A DNA stretch of 55,423 nt from Lysobacter sp. Root916 (GCF_001429785.1 NZ_LMJF01000001.1:185170-240592), one strand, 5' to 3'; shown: positions 33,431-40,802, numbered from the stretch's first letter. The notes: a model not told the origin generated them from the letters alone. Translations and numbers: made by a program.

Positions 33431-34062
33431 ATGGAAATGTCGTTTCTATCCAAAGAAGAGCTTGATTCGGCCTTTCGGTGGGTCGTAGGAAGTTCCCTGG
33501 AGCCAAAAGGCTTCGTGGAGGTAACTCCTAGGAAATGGGTGTGCGACAGGTTCGCTCCGATAAGACACCTATTCACGGTGCAAGCGATGAAAGGTGGCGC
33601 ATATCTCTATATCTGGGGGATATCGCTGGACTATGTGCCCCATCTAAAGGGAAATGAGCTGGCTTGGCATAGAACCAATCGTTCGTCCATGTTCGACCTT
33701 CGGTTCGATCCGGTCGACCATTTCAAGCGTTACAACGATTGGTACATGCGCAGCTTCAGCGAGGCAGAGGACTTCCGCCGCCAAGCGTCGGCTCAGCTCC
33801 GGAAGGCTTGGCCGATGGCTGTTCAATTTTTCGAGCGCAGCCAGCGAGTCGAACAGCTGCCGGAGCTGTTTGCCGATCAGATGAGCGCCTCAACCTTTAG
33901 ATTTTGGTTCAAGAACTACGTTCAGCACTTGCCTATCTGTTCACGCTCGCGAAAGTCGGGCAGAAAGATAGCGCTCTTCGTTTGTTGAGCGATTACATGG
34001 ACGAGTACGAGGTGCCGGATGCAGTTCGATCCAAGCGTGCGGGCCTCGTCAGTACGGCCTGA
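33431..34062 (+). pseudogene. Cassette-borne hypothetical protein with 1-nt frameshift
   Basis: The 5' frame (33431-33988) encodes a soluble protein with features such as GFVEVTPRKWVCDR and GGAYLYIWGISLDYVPHL. After FRFWFK near 33913 it turns into the basic sequence ICSRSRKSGRKIALFVC. The -1 frame from 33913 instead gives ELRSALAYLFTLAKVGQKD, then SALRLLSDYMDEYEVPDAV, to a stop at 34060-34062, a natural-looking helical C-terminus. Restoring one G in AAGAACTA (to AAGGAACTA) joins both. A recent inactivating deletion or a sequencing error are the alternatives. No family was recognised with confidence. Confidence 0.6.
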
Positions 34063-34143
34063 CCGCTCAGTTCATGGCTTCTTCCGGGCACGAGATATCT
34101 GGAGCCGCATGGGAACTACGGAGCTGCAGGCTTGAGGGGCGGA

Positions 34144-34222
34144 TATCCACTCAATCCAATAGGGTGGAGGTCCTGTGGCATGCTCTGCATGCTTCGTGGA
34201 TCGGCTCGATTCAGGCATTAGG
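34144..34222 (+). other. attC-like site with long variable region (left edge uncertain)
   Basis: The right half is clear: CGGCTCGATTCAGG then CATTAGG, against an attC-type CGGCTTAATTCAGGCGTTAGG. The left half is proposed from TATCCACTCAATCC. The centre carries GCATGC twice (in GGCATGCTCTGCATGCTT), giving a longer terminal hairpin than its neighbours. A GTG gene starts 13 nt downstream. Confidence 0.5.
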
Positions 34223-34235
34223 GGGGGGCGGATAG

Positions 34236-34634
34236 GTGCCATCGCTAAAACCGCTGAAATCCGTTGCGCACAACCTCTGCCATCAGTTCGCGAGCACATT
34301 TAACTATTGGGGTGGCGACTACGGCATCAATCATTTGGCCCGCTCGGTGCGCGCCGAAAATCAAGTCAAGATCGATCTGCTGGCCGGAGCATCGGAGCCG
34401 GCGCTTTTGGGGGAGGGCGCGCATGCCATCGATAAATTGGCCGGATTGTTGCCTGAGCTTCTTGCAAAGGAAGGCTTCGACACCGATCTGCTGGTCGGCG
34501 CTACCGCCATATACCGATTTCACGACCCATTGCCCGTGCCCGGCGGGTCTGTAGCGTACGATTGTCGAGTTGAATTCAAGACGGCTGGTGGACGTTCTTA
34601 CTGTGTCGAGCTTTCACAGCTCAATACACCGTAG
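34236..34634 (+). CDS. Cassette-borne hypothetical protein
   Basis: A 132-residue soluble protein starting at GTG 34236. It opens with a Lys-rich amphipathic segment (MPSLKPLKSVAHNLCHQFAS), has a central YGINHLARSVRAENQVKIDL, and ends with strands such as YDCRVEFKTAGGRSYCVELS. No signal peptide, membrane helix or catalytic motif is seen, and no family was recognised. It lies 13 nt after one attC-like site, and the next site begins 3 nt after its stop. Confidence 0.7.
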   Translation: MPSLKPLKSVAHNLCHQFASTFNYWGGDYGINHLARSVRAENQVKIDLLAGASEPALLGEGAHAIDKLAGLLPELLAKEGFDTDLLVGATAIYRFHDPLPVPGGSVAYDCRVEFKTAGGRSYCVELSQLNTP

Positions 34635-34637
34635 GCA

Positions 34638-34696
34638 CCACTACGCTTCACTCTGTCCAAACCGCTTCGCGAGTGGGCTGGACTCCGACGTCGGAT
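34638..34696 (+). other. attC-like integron recombination site
   Basis: A 59-bp site: left box near CACTACG, left arm CTTCACTCTGTCCAAACC, apex GCTTCGCGAGT, right arm GGGCTGGACTCCGAC, right box GTCGGAT (one base from GTTRRRY). The apex is the same GCTTCGCG seen in aadA-type attC. Its position just after a stop codon fits a cassette end. Confidence 0.65.
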
Positions 34697-34780
34697 GGGT
34701 CTCGCGCGGCGATGTTCAAGGGTTGTAAGGCTGGGCTTCGTAGCGACGCTGTCGCCGAACATGCGGCGCTTGTAACAGGT
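34697..34780. other. Gene-free unit between two attC-like sites
   Basis: About 84 bp between neighbouring attC-like sites with no credible + strand frame. It could be an ORF-less cassette, possibly a promoter or small RNA carrier, or the remains of a deleted cassette. Confidence 0.4.
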
Positions 34781-34836
34781 ACTTAGGAATTCAGAGAAGC
34801 AGTTCGAGAATCGGTGAGTCCAGCCGTTCATTAGAG
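34781..34836 (+). other. Degenerate attC-like site
   Basis: Begins ACTTAGG, then AATTCAGAGAAGCAG, apex TTCGAGAA, right arm TCGGTGAGTCCAGCC, ending ATTAGAG. The left part matches AATTCATTCAAGC in five of the first six positions and again at AAGC. The right box is off by two bases, so it may no longer recombine. The next gene begins 33 nt further. Confidence 0.45.
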
Positions 34837-34869
34837 GCGGGGCTGCGCCTGGTCCTATAGTGGGGATAT

Positions 34870-35385
34870 ATGAGACGACGTCGAGGCTTTGTCATGCTTG
34901 TCTTCTTACTGCTGGCGAGCGTCGCTACCGCAGCGAATGAGCTCCCTGGTGCGGCGGCGAGGAGTTTGTCCGAGCAATCGGTTGCAGGACTAAGGCTTGC
35001 CGTCAAGAACGACCCCGGCGCGGGGCGAAAATTCAGCGATTGCGTTATGAGTATTGATGGCGGCTCGATGGCGCCGGCGTATGAGGCATATCTACGCTCC
35101 ACGCTGACTCAAGAGGAGCTTGATGAAATGAACGCGTTCAGCGGGTCGGATCCAGGGGCTCGCTACAGTTTGTACGCTCGAGAACTGTTCTATAGAAGCA
35201 AAGGGGCGGTCATCGATGGTCCGATCCAGTTCAGTCGAGCTGAGATCACGGCAATTAATCGATTTGTAAGCTCTTCCACGGGCCAGAAGTACCTGTGGAT
35301 AACAGATGTGGCCAACAAGGAAGCGAGCGAGGTCACCCGGAGGGCGACGCAGGATGCGATTGAGTCCTGCCGAAATGGTGGCTGA
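34870..35385 (+). CDS. Secreted hypothetical protein in cassette-like region
   Basis: A 171-residue protein with an Arg-led signal peptide (MRRRRGFVMLVFLLLASVAT, cleavage near Ala22). The mature protein is mostly helical, with TLTQEELDEMNAFSGSDPGA and a late FVSSSTGQKYLWITDVANKE, giving a faint resemblance to DUF2059-type periplasmic proteins. Two Cys are far apart (residues about 58 and 168). ATG 34870 follows the last recognisable attC-like site by 33 nt. No attC-like site was found after its stop, so the array appears eroded here. Confidence 0.7.
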   Translation: MRRRRGFVMLVFLLLASVATAANELPGAAARSLSEQSVAGLRLAVKNDPGAGRKFSDCVMSIDGGSMAPAYEAYLRSTLTQEELDEMNAFSGSDPGARYSLYARELFYRSKGAVIDGPIQFSRAEITAINRFVSSSTGQKYLWITDVANKEASEVTRRATQDAIESCRNGG

Positions 35386-35486
35386 TGGCGCATAGGGCGG
35401 GAGTCCGCCGCTTCTTACGAGGTCTGTACGATCTATTGGGACTGAGGGCTCGCCCTCCAATGATTCAATCAAGTCGGGTACGGACG

Positions 35487-35810
35487 ATGGGACACGATCA
35501 CGACTTCAGTGAGGCAGACTGGCCTTTCGACGTTCCAGTCAACAGCGCGTCGTTCACGACCAGGCATGTCATCGAAGGAACGCTTCCTATTTTGGAGGTG
35601 TATCACGACCACGACGGCGAATGGCAATTCATGTGCGGCACGACGAGCGCGTCAGCGGACTGTAAGTTGGTGTGCTTGGGCTGCATGATCGGCCGCGATC
35701 CAAGCCTGCTTGATCTGGCCGATATGCCGCCAGGGTGGTGCGCCTACAGGGCCAGCCCGCAAGACGCCTGGTCTAGGGAACCGTACGAAGGCAGCGACGA
35801 CCCGGAATGA
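35487..35810 (+). CDS. Small acidic hypothetical protein
   Basis: A 107-residue soluble protein beginning MGHDHDFSEADWPFDVP. A beta-rich middle (FTTRHVIEGTLPILEVYHDH, then DGEWQFMCG) is followed by CKLVCLGCMIGRDPSLLDLA and an acidic tail. The W-P-F-D-V-P start and EWQF core recall small proteins of bacterial accessory loci, possibly immunity-type, but I cannot name the family. ATG 35487 is preferred; a frame opening at 35385 adds 34 basic residues overlapping the upstream stop. Confidence 0.6.
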   Translation: MGHDHDFSEADWPFDVPVNSASFTTRHVIEGTLPILEVYHDHDGEWQFMCGTTSASADCKLVCLGCMIGRDPSLLDLADMPPGWCAYRASPQDAWSREPYEGSDDPE

Positions 35811-35945
35811 GTGGTCCGTACGGGTTAACATTTGGCCGTTCAGTCGCGAGCAGGGAAGCAGCCGCTACGGTCGCGCCGTCGCTGAGGGGAGCGGCCTAGG
35901 CGCCCCGCCTTTCCTGTGAGCCCCACGACATCGGAGGACCGCACC

Positions 35946-36191
35946 ATGACCACCCGCAAGTATTGGATTCCCAGCCTGATCGCCGCCGCCCTGGTGGCGC
36001 CGTTGGCGATGGCGCAGGACGCCGCCCAGAACCCGACGGCCGAGCAGGCCGCCGCGCAGGCCCAGAAGAAGGCCGAAGAGGCCGAGAAGGCCAAGGCCGA
36101 GCAAGCCGCCAAGGACAAGAAGAAAGACAAGAAGAAGGACAAGGCCGCCGATCCCACCGTCGAGCCCGAGGAAGAGGACGGCAAGCGCTGA
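35946..36191 (+). CDS. Small secreted Lys/Glu/Ala-rich protein
   Basis: An 81-residue protein. The signal peptide ends at residue 23 (LAMA-QD). The mature part is a charged helix (QAAAQAQKKAEEAEKAKAEQ) with alternating Lys/Asp runs and an acidic tail ending EEEDGKR; it is probably disordered or coiled coil. ATG 35946 has a strong GGAGG 8 nt upstream, so the short frame is credible despite low complexity. A GC-rich hairpin follows. Codon use returns to the high-GC pattern, marking the end of the A+T-richer segment. Confidence 0.75.
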   Translation: MTTRKYWIPSLIAAALVAPLAMAQDAAQNPTAEQAAAQAQKKAEEAEKAKAEQAAKDKKKDKKKDKAADPTVEPEEEDGKR

Positions 36192-36201
36192 GTTCCACCC
36201 G

Positions 36202-36231
36202 ATCGGGCGCGTCCGTAAGGGCGCGCCCGAT
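36202..36231 (+). terminator. Hairpin, possible terminator
   Basis: A 10-bp perfect stem ATCGGGCGCG/CGCGCCCGAT (36202-36211 with 36222-36231), 10 nt after the stop of the small secreted gene. There is no T run, so it may act as a weak terminator or an RNA-stabilising stem. Confidence 0.5.
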
Positions 36232-36606
36232 TCGGTCGGATGGCGACGGCGCCGCGCGCGCCAGTGCGCTCCCGGCAAGCGGGGGCGCCGACTGCCGCCT
36301 TCGGTCGACTGTATTTCGGTGCCTGGGATGCCGCGTTCATGTGGCACTGCCCGGTACCGACTCTGACCGCGTTGGTGGTCATGCCGATTTTTCGCCCCGG
36401 ATCACGGACGGCGCGCCGACGGTCGTAGCGAGTTGCTGCTCGTTCTTACGGGCATCGGTCCCGGCTAGGGCCGGTCGTGGAGGCGCTTGGCGCAAGCTAA
36501 GGGGTGGGTTGCGCCACGGTGGTATTCGCTTGCGCCTTGCGGCTACATTTCGCAACAGCGGCCCAAGCCTCGGGTTCCGTCTTCATAGCGTCCGGAGCGT
36601 CATGCC
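36232..36606. other. 375-bp interval without a convincing gene
   Basis: A 62-codon frame (36240-36428) lacks a ribosome site and any recognisable feature. No repeat family, RNA gene or attC-like site was recognised. It may hold the promoter of the gene at 36607. Confidence 0.5.
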
Positions 36607-37383
36607 ATGAATCGCCTCGTATTCGTTTTGGCGCTGCTGCTGGGCGCGTGCTCGTTCTGCGCATCGGCGATCACGTTGAGCGAGCAGGAGATCGACGATC
36701 CGATCAAGGCCGGCGCCAAATGCAAGGTGCCGGTGCCCAACAGTTACGGCACCTACATCTATCAATTTCCGTCTAAGTACGACCAGGTGTTCTGGCCACA
36801 TGCGGCCGCGAACATGATCTGGTTTTGTCCCGAGTCCGGCTTCGCGAGCTTCATCGAAGACGCCGACAAACTCAGCGACAACGAAAAGTCGGCCATCGCC
36901 CAGCGGCTCGCCGAGGCTTACCGCCCCGGCCCGCAAGCGCCGACCGAGCTCGAAAAGATCGCAGCGCTGGAGCGCAGTTACGCCCAGCGCAAATTGGACG
37001 AGCCTGCACGTATCGCGCTGTTGCGCTCGTTGGCGTACATGTACGAGGCGGCCGGCGATGGTGCACGCGCCACCAAGCTGCGACGCGAGGCGTTGGCCGC
37101 GATCGATGCGGCGCTCACTGCCCCTGCCGGCCTCAAGGAACAGCAGACCCTTGAGTACCTGTTCGTGGGCGCCGTCTACGAGCGCGAATTCGGCAACGTC
37201 GAACGTTCCGATGCCCGGCTCAAGGCCCTGGACGCGAAGCTGGCCAAGGTCGATTCGGCGGACTTGACGTATTACGTGGAATATCTCACCGATCTGAAGC
37301 GCGATGTCCCGAGGGTGCAACCGGGCGGTACGCTAGCGCCGGATATGCCGGATATGCCGGATATGCCCGATCACACGCATTGA
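36607..37383 (+). CDS. Secreted helical-repeat protein with DMP-repeat tail
   Basis: A 258-residue exported protein. The leader MNRLVFVLALLLGACSFCASA can be read as a lipoprotein signal (LGAC, Cys15) or a type I signal ending ASA. Residues about 95-220 are helical with TPR-like stretches (ARIALLRSLAYMYEAAGDGA and then TLEYLFVGAVYEREFG). The C-terminus is three DMP units followed by DHTH, encoded by a 9-bp repeat (GATATGCCG) at 37343-37369. The Asp/Met/His tail could bind metal; that is speculation. No family was recognised. Confidence 0.75.
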   Translation: MNRLVFVLALLLGACSFCASAITLSEQEIDDPIKAGAKCKVPVPNSYGTYIYQFPSKYDQVFWPHAAANMIWFCPESGFASFIEDADKLSDNEKSAIAQRLAEAYRPGPQAPTELEKIAALERSYAQRKLDEPARIALLRSLAYMYEAAGDGARATKLRREALAAIDAALTAPAGLKEQQTLEYLFVGAVYEREFGNVERSDARLKALDAKLAKVDSADLTYYVEYLTDLKRDVPRVQPGGTLAPDMPDMPDMPDHTH

Positions 37384-37432
37384 CCGGCGGCCCGACGCCG
37401 TCGAAGGTCGTACCCCATCGATGGGATGCCGA

Positions 37433-37873
37433 ATGAGCCCGGAGCACACGCCCTTTCAACAGGTATTGAACGCCTACCAGGCCGCCGTGCGCGCCAAGGA
37501 CGTCGAGGCTTTCCTGGCGATCTACAGCGACGACTTGCAGGTGTTCGACATGTGGGGCGCATGGTCGCTGCGAGGCATCGACGCCTGGCGACGGATGGCG
37601 ACGGAGTGGTTCGCATCGCTGGGCAGCGACTATGTCGTGGTCGAGGCTGAGGAGGTGGCGTCGAGTGCGGACGCGGGGCTGGCCGTGGGCCATGCTTTGC
37701 TGCGCTACACGGCCTACTCCGCCGATGGTCGACGCCTGCGCTCGCTGGACAACCGGATCACCGTGGCGATGCGTCGGGCTGGCGAGACCTGGAGAATATT
37801 TCACGAGCATACGTCGGCCCCGATCGGCCATGAGACGACGAAGGCCGTGCTGCAGCGCGACGGCGGCGAATAG
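37433..37873 (+). CDS. NTF2-like (SnoaL/DUF4440-type) protein
   Basis: A 146-residue cone-shaped NTF2-fold protein. The pattern VLNAYQAAVRAKDVEAFLAI with YSDDLQVFDMWGAWSLRG, and the final strand GETWRIFHEHTSAPI, are typical of SnoaL-like and ketosteroid-isomerase-like families. Members act as small-molecule isomerases or binding proteins, so the ligand is unknown. ATG 37433 is used; ATG 37421 would add four residues. It starts 50 nt after the preceding gene. Confidence 0.82.
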   Translation: MSPEHTPFQQVLNAYQAAVRAKDVEAFLAIYSDDLQVFDMWGAWSLRGIDAWRRMATEWFASLGSDYVVVEAEEVASSADAGLAVGHALLRYTAYSADGRRLRSLDNRITVAMRRAGETWRIFHEHTSAPIGHETTKAVLQRDGGE

Positions 37874-37935
37874 CGCGCTGCCCTGCCGTCAACCCGCCCT
37901 TTGGGGGACGACACCTGAGGGACGGTATTCCGAAT

Positions 37936-38313
37936 TTACTCGACGTCCCGATGGCTCCCTGCCACGCGCTGCTGAGCCGGCCCTAACGAGCCGTCCGGTT
38001 GGATCGGGTGAAACCCCTGCAGCGTGAGCATCCACCGCTGTGCCGTGGGTTTGGCCATCTCGTCCGGGACGAAGGCGATACCGCAAGCCTGGCAGTAGAG
38101 GCCGGACACAAATTGTTGCAGAGGCGCCTGCGGCACGGCATTCGGTTTGAGGCCGTCGGCGCTGAGCTGTCCATGGCATTCGCAGGCTGACCGGGTGTCG
38201 GGAGATTGCTCGAAATGAGCGGAATCGAACGGTGCTATCAGTAACAGCTTGGGGCGCGTATGTGCGGAGCTTGCGCATTTCGGGCAGGCAGGTGCGGGGG
38301 CGATGTCTGTCAT
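37936..38313 (-). CDS. Hypothetical protein with Cys pairs (zinc-ribbon-like)
   Basis: A 125-residue soluble protein. It has an N-terminal CPKC (residues about 10-13), a middle CEC and CQAC about 85 residues later, a spacing that could hold a zinc ion between two knuckles. Other features are GLYCQACGIAFVPDEMAKPT and RWMLTLQGFHPI. ATG 38313 is preferred over a longer frame because AGGA lies upstream at good spacing. It is the only minus-strand gene between 30.7 and 51.3 kb. No family was recognised. Confidence 0.6.
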   Translation of the reverse strand: MTDIAPAPACPKCASSAHTRPKLLLIAPFDSAHFEQSPDTRSACECHGQLSADGLKPNAVPQAPLQQFVSGLYCQACGIAFVPDEMAKPTAQRWMLTLQGFHPIQPDGSLGPAQQRVAGSHRDVE

Positions 38314-38655
38314 GTGCGTGGTTCCTGAGGTCTGAACGGTCCAGCGGCGCGAGGGTGCATGACGCCAACTCGGCGTTTCGCTTTCGATCTCCCTTCGCAG
38401 CCTGTTCAAGTCCGCCGGAGACCTTGCCCAATCTGGTCCGAATATCATGCGCCCGTTCGCACCGAAGCGAGGGCCCGGCCCGGCCGTGGCCGTAGCAGGA
38501 GCCCGATCCCGCGACAGCCACGCGCAGCACGAATGGCCGCCTGGAGGCGGGGCTAGGGCCGAGGCGGCCGGTCCGCACGGCGGCTCGTGCTTGAGGCCGG
38601 CCAGCTAAACTAATGCGGCAGCCTGCGTCGGGCTCGCGACCGGGAGTCGTGTCCA
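38314..38655. other. 342-bp divergent intergenic interval
   Basis: Between the minus-strand Cys-pair gene and the plus-strand membrane gene. Reading frames in it lack ribosome sites and sensible composition. No repeat or RNA gene was recognised; it presumably holds promoters in both directions. Confidence 0.45.
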
Positions 38656-39069
38656 GTGATAGCCACCCTTTTGCTGGTCGTGAGCGCGGCGGTGCTGCTC
38701 ACGCTCGGCACCGCCCATTTGATCATCACCTTCGTCGGCCCCAAGCTGCGTCCGCGCGATCGCGCACTGGAGGCGCGGATGCGCGAGGTCTCGCCGGGGA
38801 TCACCAGGAAGGCCAGCATGTGGGACTTCTGGGTCGGCTTCAATATCAGCCACAGCCTGGCTGCGATCCTGTACGGGCTGATCTACGGCTATCTGGCCAT
38901 CGCGCATCGCGAGTTGCTGTTTTCCTCGGCCTATCTGCTCACGGTCGGCGCGTTGATGCTGGGCACCTTGTTCGTGGTGGCCAAGATCTACTGGTTTAGG
39001 GCGCCGCTGATCGGCATCGCGATTTCGCTGCTGTGTTACCTCGCAGGCGTGGCAGTCGCGCTGTCTTAG
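38656..39069 (+). CDS. Four-helix membrane protein, hypothetical
   Basis: A 137-residue protein with an N-terminal helix (LLLVVSAAVLLTLGTAHLII), a cytoplasmic basic segment (FVGPKLRPRDRALEARMREV), and three further helices (FNISHSLAAILYGLIYGYLA, LLTVGALMLGTLFVVAKIYW, GIAISLLCYLAGVAVAL). The pattern resembles small LIC_13387-like membrane proteins of unknown role. It starts with GTG 38656, the only start at the beginning of the first helix. Confidence 0.75.
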   Translation: MIATLLLVVSAAVLLTLGTAHLIITFVGPKLRPRDRALEARMREVSPGITRKASMWDFWVGFNISHSLAAILYGLIYGYLAIAHRELLFSSAYLLTVGALMLGTLFVVAKIYWFRAPLIGIAISLLCYLAGVAVALS

Positions 39070-39197
39070 TTGCGACCTGCGCGGTTGGGACGGAGAGCGC
39101 TGGAACCCTCGGCCGATACTTGCCGTTTCGGCGCTGCTAGCCCGATAGTTGGCTCAGGCCGGGCGTCTCGCCCGCAGCTGGATGGGAGACTGGGCGC

Positions 39198-39701
39198 GTG
39201 AAACTTCTTCGGTGCGGGTTCGTCCTCGCGATGCTTGCTGCGCCCATCGCCGTGATGGCCGGTCAGCGCCCCGCCCAAGTGGCGGCGGATTTCTATCGGC
39301 TGGCGATCCATCCCGACCGACCCGAGCCCGTACAGGGGCGGTTCGCGACGATGGCTCCGCTGTTGGGCGAGGATCTTTACCGGGCTTTGGCCGCATACGA
39401 CGTGTACGAGAACGCCTGCGCACGCATCACCCCGCGCGGCATCAAGCCCTACATGCTCGATCAGAACCCCTTTTTTTGGGGTGCGGACGAAGCCGACGCG
39501 ATGGTGGCGGCGACTGAGCGGGTCGACCGCGATGTCGCAAGGGTCTGGGTCGCTTTAGTCGACGATGAGGTGCGCTGGACCGATGCAGTGCTGCTGGGCA
39601 AGCAACGCGGGCGCTGGGTGATACTCGACATCCGGTGGCAGGAGGGTGGCTCGCTGACCGAAAGGTTGATGGAATTCGCGAGCCATCGTTGCACCCCCTG
39701 A
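39198..39701 (+). CDS. Secreted hypothetical protein (DUF3828-like)
   Basis: A 167-residue exported protein with a signal peptide ending near residue 22 (AVMAG). The mature segment (PAQVAADFYRLAIHPDRPEP, later VARVWVALVDDEVRWTDAVLL and GRWVILDIRW) follows the NTF2/DUF3828 pattern of small periplasmic proteins in which a domain monitors substrate or partner binding. It starts with GTG 39198, with GGGAG 9 nt upstream. The function is unknown. Confidence 0.75.
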   Translation: MKLLRCGFVLAMLAAPIAVMAGQRPAQVAADFYRLAIHPDRPEPVQGRFATMAPLLGEDLYRALAAYDVYENACARITPRGIKPYMLDQNPFFWGADEADAMVAATERVDRDVARVWVALVDDEVRWTDAVLLGKQRGRWVILDIRWQEGGSLTERLMEFASHRCTP

Positions 39702-39724
39702 CCATGCAACCCGAGGAGAACGGC

Positions 39725-39928
39725 ATGTCATCCTTCCGCTGCGTCAAATGTAACGGCGAGTCCTGCACCGTAGGCGAGCTGCGCGCGGCCGGCGGTTTGG
39801 TCTCCTCGGTGCTGGATGTATCGACCAACAAGTTCAAGTACGTGAGCTGCGAGACCTGCGGCTACACCGAGTTCTACCGCGCCGATCTTTCCTCGGGCGC
39901 CCAGATCTTCGACCTCCTGGTGGGATGA
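39725..39928 (+). CDS. Zn-ribbon protein (DUF2082-like)
   Basis: A 67-residue protein with two Cys pairs, CVKC (residues 6-9) and CETC (about 43-46), around a beta hairpin, with the conserved GYTEFYRAD after the second pair. This matches the nucleic-acid-binding Zn-ribbon family DUF2082. It is cytoplasmic. Its stop overlaps the following GFA-type gene by 4 nt (ATGA), so both are made from one message. Confidence 0.82.
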   Translation: MSSFRCVKCNGESCTVGELRAAGGLVSSVLDVSTNKFKYVSCETCGYTEFYRADLSSGAQIFDLLVG

Positions 39929-40374
39929 GCGCGATGTCGAGCCCCCTGTCGGCTGCGTCCTCGCTGGCCGGTGGCTGCCACTGCGGTTCGGTGCGGCTTG
40001 TCTACACCAGCGCGCTGGCGCCGGCGGACACTCATCCGCGCGCCTGTGACTGCAGCTTCTGCCGCATGCATGGCGCGGCCTATGTCTCCGACCCGGCCGG
40101 CGCGCTGCGCATCGCCGTGGCCGACGCGCAGGCCTTGTTGTCGTACCGCCAGGGCTCCGAGGCCGCCCTGTTCCGCTTGTGCGGGCGTTGCGGCGTGCTG
40201 GTGGCGGTGACTTACGAGCAGGACGGCCGCATGTACGCGGCGGTCAACGCTGGCTGCCTGGACGAGCGCGACGCTTTCGCCCCGGCGGTCGGTGCTTCGC
40301 CGCAGCTTTTGAGCCGGGAGCAGAAAATCGGCCGCTGGACCCGGCTGTGGGTGCCTGAGGTCGAGTGGGCGTGA
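39925..40374 (+). CDS. GFA family (CENP-V/Gfa-type) protein
   Basis: A 149-residue zinc-binding protein of the glutathione-dependent formaldehyde-activating superfamily. Zinc-ligand motifs are GGCHCGSVRL, ACDCSFCRMHGA and LCGRCG. Most such proteins have no proven enzyme activity. ATG 39925 overlaps the Zn-ribbon gene; a second Met three residues later is possible. The pair forms a small zinc-protein operon. Confidence 0.88.
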   Translation: MSAMSSPLSAASSLAGGCHCGSVRLVYTSALAPADTHPRACDCSFCRMHGAAYVSDPAGALRIAVADAQALLSYRQGSEAALFRLCGRCGVLVAVTYEQDGRMYAAVNAGCLDERDAFAPAVGASPQLLSREQKIGRWTRLWVPEVEWA

Positions 40375-40439
40375 GCGGGCGACTCGCGGGCCCGTCCCGT
40401 CGGGCGAAGATCCGTCGGAAGTGAATTAGGATGCGCGGT

Positions 40440-40802
40440 ATGTCAAGAATCGACCGCCTGTCGGACCTGCTTGCGTCGCCGCGTTCGCGTTCGTGGTTGT
40501 ATTTCGCGACCGCGTTTGCGACGCCGCTGCTTGCCTATGCGGTGCTATGGGCGCTGGACACGGGCTCGTCGGATGCCGTCGGCGGCGTGCGTTGCGGCTT
40601 GCTGGGCCTGCTGTGGTTGATCGTGTCGGTGGTGGTGTCCATAACGCTGTTCTCGGCGGCGTTCTTCGCCGCGCTCTTGGCGTACCTCGATTCGTCCAGT
40701 CGGTCGCTCGCTCGCGCCATGGAATTCCTGGGTATCGGCCTGCCGTTCATTGCAATGTGCGCAGGCTTGATCGGGGTGGTGGTGCTGAAATTGACGATCT
40801 GA
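40440..40802 (+). CDS. Three-helix membrane protein, hypothetical
   Basis: A 120-residue protein with hydrophobic segments SWLYFATAFATPLLAYAVLW, CGLLGLLWLIVSVVVSITLF continuing into FSAAFFAALLAYL, and LGIGLPFIAMCAGLIGVVVL. No family was recognised. ATG 40440 has AGGA 8 nt upstream; ATG 40431 would add three residues and is also possible. Confidence 0.72.
   Translation: MSRIDRLSDLLASPRSRSWLYFATAFATPLLAYAVLWALDTGSSDAVGGVRCGLLGLLWLIVSVVVSITLFSAAFFAALLAYLDSSSRSLARAMEFLGIGLPFIAMCAGLIGVVVLKLTI

Noticed and set aside
35820-35905. Possible attC around GGTTAACATTTGGCCGTTCAG and GCGGCCTAGGCGCC
   Set aside because: Boxes partly fit, but no convincing pairing arms or TTCAGGC-type right arm were found; composition is already back to high GC.
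30540-36000. Integron integrase gene or attI site
   Set aside because: No tyrosine recombinase motif is visible in any frame here or elsewhere in the window, so the region is described as integrase-less.
36240-36428. 62-codon ORF after the small Lys-rich gene
   Set aside because: No ribosome site, signal or hydrophobic pattern; probable chance frame in GC-rich DNA.
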